Shown: positions 17,238-25,188 of the stretch, one piece after another | Layout of the letters: each line of letters opens with the position of its first letter | Numbering within the stretch: position 1 is the stretch's first letter | Assembly (NCBI RefSeq): GCF_000719095.1 | Contig: NZ_JOEH01000007.1 | Coordinates: 62,001-126,000, forward strand | DNA: 64,000 bases | Source: Streptacidiphilus jeojiense | GTDB lineage: Bacteria; Actinomycetota; Actinomycetes; Streptomycetales; Streptomycetaceae | Direction: 5' to 3' | Program-made: the position numbers and the translations under genes | Notes under the pieces: model-generated | Seen by the model: the letters and a program-made list of their open reading frames with translations, nothing else | Databases searched by the model: none | What the model was told of the DNA's origin: nothing

Positions 17238-17395
17238 CCCGCCATACCGCCGGCGGCGGACCCGGTCCTGGACAGCCCGGGTCCCCCGCCGGCCCCCCGC
17301 CTTGCCCCGGGACTGGGCAAATCCCCCTTGACCAGCGACAATCGCCCCACGAGTGCGGCAAGGACGCCGCTTCGAGAGCTGAGCGGTGAGAGACG

Positions 17396-19072
17396 ATGTT
17401 CCCAAGGAGACCACGGACGGGCCAGGGCCGAAGGCTCTCCACCCGGATCCTGGCCAGTCAGGTGGCCATCCTGGCGGTGACCAGCGTGATCGGGTTCGTG
17501 CTGTTCGCCTGGGTGCAGCGCGGCCAGCTGGACAACGAGTACGAGCAGCGCGCGATGTCCATCGCCCAGGTGGCCGCCGCCGACCCGCAGATCGTCCAGG
17601 GCATGGTCGCCCCGGGCGACCGGGCGCTGGTGCAGCCGGCCGCCGAACGCATCGCCGAGGCCGCCGGCGCCTCCTACGTGGTCGTGGTCGACCTGAACGG
17701 GGTCCGCTACTCCCATCCGCATCCCGACCTCATCGGGCAGCGGATCACCGAGCCGCTGGTGGTGCTCGACGGCCAGCCGCACGGCGGCATCGACCAGGGC
17801 GTCACCGGCCGGTCGGCCAACGGCAAGGCACCGTTGCGGGACCCGAACGGCAAGGTGATCGGCGAGGTCTCCGTCGGGATCAGGGAGAGCAAGGTGGCCG
17901 GCCAGCTCTGGCACGAGCTGCCCACCTTCGCGCTGTACGCCGGCATCGCCCTGTGCCTGGGCTGCGCCGCCTCGTACGCACTGGCCCGGCGACTGAAGCG
18001 GTCCACCTTCGGCCTGGAGCTGGAGGAGATCGCCGGACTGCTGACGGACCGTGAGGCGATGCTGCACGGGATCAGGGAGGGCGTGATCGCCTTCGACCCG
18101 GCCGGCCGGATCACCGTGGTCAACGACGAGGCCCGCAGGCTGCTGCCGTTCGACGCGGCGCTGGGCCTGCGGCCCGAGGACGTCCTGCCCGAGGGGCGTC
18201 TGCGCGACGCCCTCGACGGCACCCTCACCGGCCACGACCTGACCGTGCTCACCGACCGGTACTGCCTGGTCGTCAACCGGATGCCGGTGGGCCTGCACGG
18301 ACGCGAACTGGGTGCCGTGGTCACCGTCCGGGACCGCACCGAGATGGTCGGGCTGCTGCGCGAGCTGGACTCGGTGCGCGGGCTCACCGACGCCCTGCGC
18401 GCCCAGCAGCACGAGTTCGCCAACCGCATGCACATCCTGGCCGGACTCCTGGACCTGGGCGAACACGACGCCGCCTTCGAGTACGCGGTGGAGTCGGCCG
18501 GGGTCGAACCCGCGCTCACCGAGTCGGTCCGGCAGCGGATCGGCAACCCGCTGATGGTCGGGCTGATCGTGGCGAAGTCCACCGTCGCCGCCGAACGCGG
18601 GGTGCGGATCACCCTGACCGAGGAGTCCCGACTGGGTGAGCAGCCCGCTCACCTGCACGGACTGCTCACCATCGTCGGCAACCTGTTGGACAACGCCGTG
18701 GACGCCGCCGTGTCCGGGACCACGACCGGGGCGGCGCAGGCCGAGGTACGACTGTCGCTGCTGGAGACGGGCACCGCGGTCACCGTCCAGGTCGCCGACT
18801 CGGGCCCGGGCGTGCCCGACGACGCCATGGAGTCGATCTTCCAGGACGGCTGGTCGACCCGGCCGGACCGGGGCACCGCCCGGCGCGGACTCGGGCTGGC
18901 CCTGGTGCACCGGCTGGTGCGGCACCGCGGCGGCACCATCACGGTGAGCAGCGGTGCGGGTGCGGTGTTCACCGTGACGCTCCCGCTGTCGGACACCGCC
19001 CCGGCCGACGGCGACCGGCCCGGCCAAGCCGCCCCGTTCGAACTCGCAACCTCAGGAGGCGATCGCTGGTGA
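17396..19072 (+). CDS. CitA/DcuS-type sensor histidine kinase
   Basis: A 558-residue membrane kinase: TM1 at about 19-41, an extracytoplasmic single-Cache domain to ~176 (conserved LVVLDGQPHGG region), TM2 at 177-197, a PAS domain (220-320), a SpoB-like dimerisation helix with the phospho-acceptor His339 in QQHEFANRMH, and an HATPase_c domain with DNAVDAA, DSGPGVP and RGLGLALV. CitA-family kinases sense carboxylates and phosphorylate a CitB-type regulator. Its stop overlaps the regulator's GTG. It directly follows the ABC importer by 158 bp, so it probably controls that importer. Confidence 0.9.
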   Translation: MFPRRPRTGQGRRLSTRILASQVAILAVTSVIGFVLFAWVQRGQLDNEYEQRAMSIAQVAAADPQIVQGMVAPGDRALVQPAAERIAEAAGASYVVVVDLNGVRYSHPHPDLIGQRITEPLVVLDGQPHGGIDQGVTGRSANGKAPLRDPNGKVIGEVSVGIRESKVAGQLWHELPTFALYAGIALCLGCAASYALARRLKRSTFGLELEEIAGLLTDREAMLHGIREGVIAFDPAGRITVVNDEARRLLPFDAALGLRPEDVLPEGRLRDALDGTLTGHDLTVLTDRYCLVVNRMPVGLHGRELGAVVTVRDRTEMVGLLRELDSVRGLTDALRAQQHEFANRMHILAGLLDLGEHDAAFEYAVESAGVEPALTESVRQRIGNPLMVGLIVAKSTVAAERGVRITLTEESRLGEQPAHLHGLLTIVGNLLDNAVDAAVSGTTTGAAQAEVRLSLLETGTAVTVQVADSGPGVPDDAMESIFQDGWSTRPDRGTARRGLGLALVHRLVRHRGGTITVSSGAGAVFTVTLPLSDTAPADGDRPGQAAPFELATSGGDRW

Positions 19073-19758
19073 TCAGCGTTCTGGTCGTGGACGACGACTT
19101 CCGTGTCGGCGCCATCCACGCGCGCTACGTGGCGCGCACCGAGGGGTTCACCGTCGTCGGCGAGGCGTCGACGGTCCGTGGCGCGGTGCAGGCCGCTCGC
19201 GAACTGCAGCCGGACCTGCTGCTCCTGGACGTCTACCTGCCCGACGGCAGCGGCCTGGACGTGCTGCACCAGCTCGCCGCGGACGCGGCCGGGACCGGGA
19301 CCGGACCCGACGCGATAGTGATCACCGGGGCACGCGAGCTGGCCACCGTCCGTTCGGCGATGAAGCTCGGCGCGGTCGGCTACCTGGTCAAGCCGTTCGG
19401 CTTCGCCGCGTTCAGCGAGCGGCTGGCTGCCTTCCGGGAACTGCACCAGCGCGTCCAGTCCCGGGGGCCGAGCGCCCAGACCGATCAGGCCGAGGTCGAC
19501 GCCCTGTTCAACGCCGCGCGTCCCACCCCCGCGCCGCAGGCCCTGGCGAAGGGGCTCTCCGCGCCCACCCTGGCGCTGGTCCGCGAAGCGGTGCGCGAGC
19601 GCGACCTGTCGGCCGCCGAGGTCGCCGAGATCACCGGGGTCTCCCGGCCCACCGCCCAGCGCTACCTCTCCTATCTGGTCCGCGACGGCCTGGCCCGGCT
19701 GGAGCTGCGCTACGGCTCCGCCGGCCGACCCGAGCACCGCTACCGCGCGGCGACCTGA
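19069..19758 (+). CDS. CitB/DcuR-type response regulator
   Basis: A 229-residue regulator. The receiver domain has acidic pair DDD at 8-10, phospho-acceptor Asp54 in LLLDVYLPDG and Lys108 in YLVKPFGF. The C-terminal winged helix (about 165-225; SAAEVAEITGVSRPTAQRYLSYL) binds DNA. GTG 19069 overlaps the kinase stop by 4 bp, so the two proteins are coupled. It is the expected output of the adjacent CitA-type kinase. Confidence 0.9.
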   Translation: MISVLVVDDDFRVGAIHARYVARTEGFTVVGEASTVRGAVQAARELQPDLLLLDVYLPDGSGLDVLHQLAADAAGTGTGPDAIVITGARELATVRSAMKLGAVGYLVKPFGFAAFSERLAAFRELHQRVQSRGPSAQTDQAEVDALFNAARPTPAPQALAKGLSAPTLALVREAVRERDLSAAEVAEITGVSRPTAQRYLSYLVRDGLARLELRYGSAGRPEHRYRAAT

Positions 19759-19778
19759 CCTGACCGCCCGGCAGCCGG

Positions 19779-19817
19779 AAAAAGGGTTTGGGCACGACGG
19801 CCGGCGGTTGGTAACGT
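19779..19817 (+). promoter_or_regulatory. WblC/WhiB7-like promoter
   Basis: AAAAA (19779-19783), GGG and TTTGGGC (-35 TTGGGC at 19788-19793) are followed 18 bp later by TAACGT (19812-19817). WhiB7/WblC-dependent promoters carry an A/T-rich tract just upstream of the -35, which fits. This is a positional match, not proof. Confidence 0.5.
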
Positions 19818-19855
19818 GCACGCGACCGTGAAGCAGACCTCTGGAGGTGAGACCC

Positions 19856-19915
19856 GTGAACGCTGTGTCCCATGGGTGCTCCCCCTTGTCCTTCATGGTC
19901 GGGCGGTTGACGTAG
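19856..19915 (+). CDS. Leader peptide (uORF, 19 codons)
   Basis: The GTG start has a textbook Shine-Dalgarno (GGAGGTGA, 19843-19850) 5 bases upstream. The frame ends at TAG 19913-19915, exactly at the base of the hairpin that precedes the acetyltransferase gene. A good ribosome-binding site on a short peptide abutting a structured leader is typical of ribosome-mediated attenuation, where a stalled ribosome changes the downstream fold. The peptide begins VNAVSHGCSPL. Confidence 0.65.
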   Translation: MNAVSHGCSPLSFMVGRLT

Positions 19916-19966
19916 GTGTCGCCGGGAGCGCCTGAACGCAAGGCTCTCCTGAGAGGCAGACACCTA
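19913..19966 (+). promoter_or_regulatory. Attenuator hairpin in the GNAT-infA leader
   Basis: TAGGTGTC (19913-19920) pairs with GACACCTA (19959-19966), extended by GCC/GGC with a one-base bulge, and an inner GGAG/CTCC pair. The stem ends at the base before the GNAT ATG. A second local hairpin CTCT-CCTG-AGAG (19944-19955) can also hide GAGAGG (19951-19956), the only candidate SD. There is no U-tract, so translation control is more likely than termination. Confidence 0.6.
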
Positions 19967-20764
19967 ATGAACCCTCTACATTCCACCGCAGCAACCAACG
20001 AGCACCCGGTGGTGGTCACCCGGGTCGCGGAACGCCAGTGGCACGCCCTGGACGACGACCAGGTCGTGGGGCGCGGCCACACCTCACCCCGGCCCGACGG
20101 TCGGGTCTTCCTCAGCATCGACGCGTGGCACGGCGCGGTCTTCGACCGCCTCGCCGACGCGATGCTGACCGACCTGCCCAGGCCGCTGCACACCGTGGTC
20201 GACGAGGCCGACCTCGACCAGAGGTCGGGCTGGGAGCGGATCGGCTTCACGGTCCGGCGACGCGAGCGGGAGTACCTCGTCCCCACCGACCCGGAGCTGA
20301 CCGGGCTGCACGCCGTGCGACCGCCGTCAGGCGTGACCGTCGTGCCGCTCGGCGAGGCGGAGGACGGCCCGCTGCGCGCCCTGGACCGCGCCGTCCGCAC
20401 AGAGGTCGGGGCCACCGTCGGCTGGGAGACGATGCCAGCGGAGGTGGTTCCGCTCCCGCGCGGGGTCACCGTGCTGGACCCGTCCAGGTACGCGGTGGCG
20501 GCGCGCGGCGACCGTTACGTGGGCCTGGTCAGGCTGGCGCCGGTACCGCGGCAGCCGAGAATCGGGCTGATCGCGGTCCGGGCCGACCAGCAGCGCCACG
20601 GCATCGCCCGGGCGCTGCTGGCCGAGGTGCTGGGTTCGCTGCACCGCTCCGGCGTCGCAGCGGCCTCGGCCGAGGTCGACGCGTCCAACAAGGCGGCTAC
20701 GGCACTGTTCGAGGGCCTCGGCTCCCGGCTCGCCGGCGGCAACCTGGAGCTGGTATGCCGCTGA
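19967..20764 (+). CDS. GNAT-family N-acetyltransferase
   Basis: A 265-residue GNAT protein. The first ~100 residues include an N-terminal region ([17 protein letters not shown]); the acetyl-CoA loop is [23 protein letters not shown] (in part: [15 protein letters not shown]) and the C-terminal core ends with [19 protein letters not shown]. It is 46 bp upstream of an IF-1 gene and shares its leader. GNATs acetylate amino groups on drugs, peptides or ribosomal proteins; the pairing with a translation factor and a leader-peptide attenuator points to antibiotic or ribosome stress. Confidence 0.87.
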   Translation: MNPLHSTAATNEHPVVVTRVAERQWHALDDDQVVGRGHTSPRPDGRVFLSIDAWHGAVFDRLADAMLTDLPRPLHTVVDEADLDQRSGWERIGFTVRRREREYLVPTDPELTGLHAVRPPSGVTVVPLGEAEDGPLRALDRAVRTEVGATVGWETMPAEVVPLPRGVTVLDPSRYAVAARGDRYVGLVRLAPVPRQPRIGLIAVRADQQRHGIARALLAEVLGSLHRSGVAAASAEVDASNKAATALFEGLGSRLAGGNLELVCR

Positions 20765-20810
20765 CGCCCCGCCACACCCCCCTGACCGCACGACCGAACG
20801 AGGTGGAGCG

Positions 20811-21035
20811 ATGACGAAGACAGCAGAAGGCATCCAGGTCGAGGGCACCGTCATCGAGTGCCTGCGCAACGCCACCTTCACGGTGGAGCTGCAGAACGGG
20901 CACAAGGTCCTCGCGCACATCAGCGGGAAGATCCGGAAGAACTACATCAAGATCCTGCCGTACGACCGGGTCCTGGTGGAGCTCAGCCCGTACGACCTCA
21001 ACCGCGGCCGGATCCTCTTCCGCTACCGCAACTGA
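20811..21035 (+). CDS. infA: Translation initiation factor IF-1 paralog
   Basis: A 74-residue S1/OB-fold protein matching IF-1 over its full length (IEVEGTVIE-like start, [35 protein letters not shown]). IF-1 sits in the ribosomal A-site during initiation. In streptomycetes the housekeeping infA lies in the ribosomal-protein region; this copy is alone next to a GNAT gene, so it is likely a second, conditional IF-1. A long terminator follows. Confidence 0.93.
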   Translation: MTKTAEGIQVEGTVIECLRNATFTVELQNGHKVLAHISGKIRKNYIKILPYDRVLVELSPYDLNRGRILFRYRN

Positions 21036-21073
21036 CGCCATCGGGCCACCGGCCTGCGGGCCGGTCGGCAGCA

Positions 21074-21109
21074 GCCGGTCGCAGCCACTGGTCGGTGGCT
21101 GCGACCGGC
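21074..21109 (+). terminator. Strong hairpin terminator after infA
   Basis: A perfect 15-bp stem (21074-21088 with 21095-21109) around a 6-nt loop, GC-rich and without a U-tract, as is usual in streptomycetes. It lies 38 bp after infA and just before the next gene. Confidence 0.8.
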
Positions 21110-21135
21110 ACGGGGTCCGGCCCTCCGGGTACACA

Positions 21136-21669
21136 ATGGGCGGCATGCTGATCGTCGTCTGCGGCCTGCCGGCCACCGGCAAGACAACCCTGTCCCGGCT
21201 CCTCGCCCGTGACCTGACGGCCGTCCATCTTCGGATCGACACCATCGAACAGGCCATCGTGCGCTCGGGGACGGCCGAGCACCCGCTCGGCCCGGTGGGC
21301 TACACCGTCGCGCACGCGCTCGCCGCCGACCATCTGCGGCAGGGACTCACCGTGGTCGCCGAGTGCGTCAACCCGCTCGCGGTCACCCGCGACGGCTGGC
21401 AGGGCCTGGCCGCCGAAGTCCAGGTGCCCTTCGCCGAGGTGGAGGTCGTCTGCTCGGACCCGGCCGAGCACCGCCGCCGCGCGGCCGGACGCACCGTCGA
21501 CATCCCGGGACTGCCGCTGCCCTCCTGGCAGGAGATCGTCGACCGTCGCTACGACGCCTGGGACCGGGAGCACGTCACCGTGGACACCGCGCACCGCACG
21601 GTCGAGGACTGCCTGCGGGAGATCCGCGACCGACTCTCCGCCGACGCTGCCCGCCGGCTCCCGCGCTGA
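21136..21669 (+). CDS. P-loop kinase-like ATP-binding protein
   Basis: A 177-residue P-loop protein: Walker A GLPATGKTT near residue 10, DTIEQ as a possible metal-binding motif, and a lid region with RRRAAGR. The fold resembles adenylylsulfate/nucleotide-type kinases (AAA_33 group). An alternative start is the internal Met at 21145 (MLIVV). The substrate is unknown. It has no obvious operon partner: the regulator that follows is on the opposite strand. Confidence 0.8.
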   Translation: MGGMLIVVCGLPATGKTTLSRLLARDLTAVHLRIDTIEQAIVRSGTAEHPLGPVGYTVAHALAADHLRQGLTVVAECVNPLAVTRDGWQGLAAEVQVPFAEVEVVCSDPAEHRRRAAGRTVDIPGLPLPSWQEIVDRRYDAWDREHVTVDTAHRTVEDCLREIRDRLSADAARRLPR

Positions 21670-21690
21670 GGATGGCGTGACCGGCCAGGG

Positions 21691-22188
21691 TCAGGGCCGG
21701 TTCGGGTCGGGGTGCAGCACCACGAAGAGCGACCAGGCCCGCGCGGTCGGATCGTCTGGGCGGGCGGCGAACTCCTCGATCAGGTTGCGGAGCCGGGTCC
21801 GGAAGTCCTCCATCTCGGCCGGCGGAAGACGCAGGCCCAGGCGAGTGCTGTCCACCTCGGCCGCGGGGGCCAGGGCCAGTTCCTCCAGGAAGGCGTCGAG
21901 CATCGACCGGTCCTGCGCGGCGGTGTCCAGCCGCCAGGACTTCCGCGTAGCCAGATAGGGGATCTCCCGTGCCCCGCGCGCCCCGCGCCGCTCCTGCTCG
22001 GCCTGCAGGAAGCCGGTGCGCACCAGCGTCCTGGTGTGGTGCAGCACGCTGGCGGGGTCGCGGTCCAGGATCGCAGCGATCTCCTGGTTGGTATGCGCCT
22101 CGCCGAGGCAGATCCGCAGGATGCGCAGGCGGAGGGAGGAGGCGAGCGCCCTCGCCTCCTCGTCGGTCGCCGGCCGGCGTTCGGTCAT
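21691..22188 (-). CDS. ArsR-type winged-helix regulator
   Basis: A 165-residue protein with an ArsR/HTH_20-like helix-turn-helix (EAHTNQEIAAILDRDPASVLHHTRTLVRTG, quoted partly; residues 30-60) and a C-terminal extension rich in Pro/Arg. I chose ATG 22188; the frame is open far upstream but that part is antisense to the MFS gene and not coding. It is divergent from the MFS exporter, with an inverted repeat between them. It probably represses the exporter. Confidence 0.84.
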   Translation of the reverse strand: MTERRPATDEEARALASSLRLRILRICLGEAHTNQEIAAILDRDPASVLHHTRTLVRTGFLQAEQERRGARGAREIPYLATRKSWRLDTAAQDRSMLDAFLEELALAPAAEVDSTRLGLRLPPAEMEDFRTRLRNLIEEFAARPDDPTARAWSLFVVLHPDPNRP

Positions 22189-22219
22189 GGTCAGAGCGTA
22201 CTGAAGGGTCGACCGAGCC

Positions 22220-22243
22220 AGTGATTGACAAACCCCAATCACT
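22220..22243. promoter_or_regulatory. Operator with embedded -35 box between regulator and MFS
   Basis: AGTGATTG (22220-22227) and CAATCACT (22236-22243) form a perfect 8-bp inverted repeat with an 8-bp spacer. A consensus TTGACA (22225-22230) lies inside it and points toward the MFS gene, so repressor binding would block that promoter. Confidence 0.65.
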
Positions 22244-22260
22244 CCTCCACGGTAGTCCCC

Positions 22261-23601
22261 GTGACCGCTCCCGCAACCACATCCGGCAACGCGCCCGACC
22301 GACCGGCCGCCCCCGTCGGACGGTCCCGCGGGCTGTGGCGCCACTCGGACTTCCGCCGACTGTGGATCGGCGAGACGGCCAGTCAGTTCGGCACGACAGT
22401 CAGCCAGTTGGCCCTTCCGCTGGTCGCCATCCTGGCGTTGCACGCCTCCACCTGGCAGGTCGGCGTGCTGGCCGCCTGCGAGACCGCCGCGTTCGTGGCC
22501 GTGGGCCTGCCGGCCGGCGCCTGGGTGGAGCGGATGCGCCTGCGGTCCGTACTCATCGTCAACGACCTGGTCCGGGCCGCCCTGATGGCCTGGATCCCGA
22601 TCGCCCGGCTCCTCGGGGTACTGACGATGGAGCAGCTGTACCTGGTCGCACTCGCCACCGGGGTCAGCACCGTCTTCTTCGACGTGGCCTACCAGTCCTA
22701 TCTGCCTCAGCTGATAGACCGTGAGCAGTTGGTCGAGGGCAATGCCAAGCTGCAGGCCAGCGAGTCGGTCAGCCAGATCGCCGGACCGGGCCTGGGCGGC
22801 GCCCTGGTCCAGGCGGTCACCGCGCCCTACGCGGTGCTGGTCGACGCGGTCAGTTTCCTCTGGTCGGCCGCGTGGGTGAGCAGGATCGGGGTCCGGCCAC
22901 CGCGCCCCGAACGGCGCCCCGACGCCAACCTGCTGCGCGAGATCCACGAAGGCCTGCGGTTCGTGCTCGGCAACCGGATGCTCCGCGCCATCGCTCTGTG
23001 CACCAGCTCGGCCAACCTGTTCGGCTCGGTGATCTCCGCAGTCGTCTACGTTCTGCTCGCCCGCCAGCTGCGGCTCTCGCCCGGTGTCATCGGCCTGCTC
23101 ACCTCGACCGCGGCGGTGGGCGGGTTGATCGGCGCGCTGGTCGCCGGACGGTTCGCGGCCAGGGTGGGGCAGGGGCCGGCCATCTGGATCGCCAGCGCTG
23201 CCGCCGGCCCCTGTGCACTGGTCACGCCGTTCGTGCAGCGCGACTGGACCATCGGGCTGCTCGCCCTCGCGCAGACGGTGATGTGGATGGGCTTCGTGGT
23301 CTACAACATCACCCAGGTCAGCTTCCGTCAGGCACTGTGCCCGCCCGGGCTGCTGGGTCGGATGAACGCGACCATGCGGTTCCTGGTCTGGGGCACCATG
23401 CCCTTCGGGGCACTGCTCGGCGGCCTGCTCGGCTCGACCATCGGCGTCCGCGCCACCCTGCTGGCCGGAGCGGTCGGCCAGTCACTGGCCTTCATTCCGC
23501 CCTTCTTCTCCCCCCTGCGCCGCAGCCGCGAACTGCCCTCCTACCCGCCCCCGCCAGCGGACACCGCCGTCGACCAGCCGCCTCCCGACCAGCGTCAGTG
23601 A
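22261..23601 (+). CDS. MFS exporter under ArsR-type control
   Basis: A 446-residue major facilitator protein with about 12 TM helices; the first cytoplasmic loop motif is GAWVERMRLRSVL. I preferred GTG 22261, after the operator, over TTG 22225, which lies within the operator. Leaderless initiation is possible since TTGACA sits 36 bp upstream. It resembles macrolide/drug-type exporters of the DHA1 group. The adjacent divergent regulator suggests inducible drug efflux. Confidence 0.87.
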   Translation: MTAPATTSGNAPDRPAAPVGRSRGLWRHSDFRRLWIGETASQFGTTVSQLALPLVAILALHASTWQVGVLAACETAAFVAVGLPAGAWVERMRLRSVLIVNDLVRAALMAWIPIARLLGVLTMEQLYLVALATGVSTVFFDVAYQSYLPQLIDREQLVEGNAKLQASESVSQIAGPGLGGALVQAVTAPYAVLVDAVSFLWSAAWVSRIGVRPPRPERRPDANLLREIHEGLRFVLGNRMLRAIALCTSSANLFGSVISAVVYVLLARQLRLSPGVIGLLTSTAAVGGLIGALVAGRFAARVGQGPAIWIASAAAGPCALVTPFVQRDWTIGLLALAQTVMWMGFVVYNITQVSFRQALCPPGLLGRMNATMRFLVWGTMPFGALLGGLLGSTIGVRATLLAGAVGQSLAFIPPFFSPLRRSRELPSYPPPPADTAVDQPPPDQRQ

Positions 23602-24602
23602 GCTGCGCCCTCCCCTGCCGAAGGTCCACCTGTGTCCAGCAGGCCCAGGTCCCGCAGGCTCTCCGCGGTCTCCACGATCGTGGTCTCGGCCGGGCGCGGG
23701 TGCCAGCCGAGTTCTTTGCGGGCCCGGTCGTTGTGGATGATCGGCCGCGGCGGCTCCTGCCCCGGGGCCTCCTCGGTCGGCACGCGTGCGGCCAGCGGGC
23801 CCAGCCGTCGCCGCAGGACGTCGGCCACCTCGAGGAAGCTCATCGCCGGGCCGTCCGAGACGGCCAGATAGCGCTTCCCCGCCGCCTCCGGCGCGGCCAT
23901 CGCACGGATGTGCAGATCCGCCACGTCGCGCACGTCGGCGACACCGAAGCGCGGGGAACGCGGCGCGACCTCCATCGTCCCGTCGAGCATCGCCTTGACC
24001 AGGTAGGTCGAGGAGCGCAGGTCGGTGGTGAGGCTGGGCCCGAGGATGAACGTCGGGTTGACGACGACCAGTTCGGTGTCACCGCCCTCACGACCCATCA
24101 GGTCCCACGCGGCGCGCTCGGCGACCGCCTTGGAGCGCGGGTAGGGCGCCAGCCCCGGCGTGTCGGGGTCGGTCCAGTCCTCCTCGGTGAACTCGGCACC
24201 CGGCTTGGGCGTGTAGCCGATCGCCGCGAACGACGAGGTCAGTACGGTGCGCCGGGCACCCGCGTCGCGGGCGGCACGCAGCACCCGCAGCGCGCCCTCG
24301 CGGGCGGGCACGATCAGCTCGTCGGGGTCCTTCGGCTGGGCGACCGGGATGGGCGAGGCGACATGGTGCACCTCCTCGCAGCCCGCCACCGCGGCAGGCC
24401 ATCCCTGATCGGACATCAGGTCCGCAGCGACGATCTCCAGACCGGCGTCGTCGGCTCCGCCGCGGCGCACCGCGGCGCGCAGCTCGGACTCGCGGGCCGT
24501 GGAGCGCACCGTGGTGCGCACCGGCTTCCCGGATCGCAGCAGTGCGGCGATCAGGTGCGTCGCCAGGTATCCGGATCCTCCGGTAACCAGAACCGGGCTC
24601 AT
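23595..24602 (-). CDS. NAD-dependent epimerase/dehydratase-like (extended SDR)
   Basis: A 335-residue extended SDR. The NAD(P) motif TGGSGYLATHL begins at residue ~6, Ser/Thr active site near TSSFAAIGY, and the catalytic YPRSK tyrosine/lysine pair is present. It resembles dihydroflavonol-4-reductase / cinnamoyl-CoA-reductase-like proteins. It shares one base with the stop of the MerR gene (TGATG) and overlaps the C-terminus of the convergent MFS gene by 7 bp. The sugar or ketone substrate is unknown. Confidence 0.87.
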   Translation of the reverse strand: MSPVLVTGGSGYLATHLIAALLRSGKPVRTTVRSTARESELRAAVRRGGADDAGLEIVAADLMSDQGWPAAVAGCEEVHHVASPIPVAQPKDPDELIVPAREGALRVLRAARDAGARRTVLTSSFAAIGYTPKPGAEFTEEDWTDPDTPGLAPYPRSKAVAERAAWDLMGREGGDTELVVVNPTFILGPSLTTDLRSSTYLVKAMLDGTMEVAPRSPRFGVADVRDVADLHIRAMAAPEAAGKRYLAVSDGPAMSFLEVADVLRRRLGPLAARVPTEEAPGQEPPRPIIHNDRARKELGWHPRPAETTIVETAESLRDLGLLDTGGPSAGEGAAH

Positions 24603-25051
24603 CACAGCGCCCCCAGACTTCCGACGGCCAGACTTCCGGCAGCGTCCATGGCACATCGCATCGCTGCGGCCTCCGCCTCGGCGTCGCCGCGATCACGGGC
24701 GTCCCACAGCTCCGCCTTCGCACGCAGGTAGCCGAGTCGCGCGTGCTGGGCGACGATCTCGGCCTCGATGCGCTCCGCGTGGCGCAGCAGCAGGTCGCGC
24801 TGCTCGCCCGCCGCCGTCTGCCGGTGGGCGAGGTTGGCCTGGTAGGTGCGCATCTCCTCGATACTCAAGCCCACCGCGCGCAGGCAGGCCAGTGCCTCCA
24901 GCGTGTGCAGGTCCGCTTCGCCGTAGCGGCGGTGCCCGCTCCTCTCGTCGCGATCGATCGGACCGATCAACCCGACGTCCTCGTAGTACCGCAGCGTGGG
25001 CTCGCTCAGCCCGCTGCGCCGTGACACATCCTGAATGGTGAAGGTCGGCAT
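24602..25051 (-). CDS. MerR-family transcriptional regulator
   Basis: A 149-residue MerR protein: winged helix (FTIQDVSRRSGLSEPTLRYYEDVGLIGP at residues 4-31) followed by the dimerisation coiled coil (about 80-115). It is upstream of the epimerase gene, overlapping it by one base, so it likely controls that operon. A palindrome just upstream is a candidate operator. MerR proteins act by untwisting the spacer DNA; the effector cannot be told. Confidence 0.88.
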   Translation of the reverse strand: MPTFTIQDVSRRSGLSEPTLRYYEDVGLIGPIDRDERSGHRRYGEADLHTLEALACLRAVGLSIEEMRTYQANLAHRQTAAGEQRDLLLRHAERIEAEIVAQHARLGYLRAKAELWDARDRGDAEAEAAAMRCAMDAAGSLAVGSLGAL

Positions 25052-25070
25052 GCAGTCAGCGTCACATACC

Positions 25071-25082
25071 TCAAGCGCTTGA
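25071..25082. promoter_or_regulatory. Palindrome upstream of merR
   Basis: TCAAGCGCTTGA is a perfect 12-bp palindrome starting 20 bp before the MerR start codon; MerR sites of this kind normally lie between -35 and -10. Confidence 0.5.
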
Positions 25083-25188
25083 AGGCAAACGCGTCCGACC
25101 TCGGGTTTCGTCGCCGGATGGGGCGGCGGGCGCCCCGGGGCCGGATGCGTTCGCGGTGATCCGTTCAGCCGGTCAGCCGGTCAGCCCT

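Noticed and set aside
22189..22947. Upstream extension of the ArsR-type regulator to a 418-residue protein
   Set aside because: The added part is antisense to the MFS gene, rich in Gly/Gln/Arg and lacks domain similarity.
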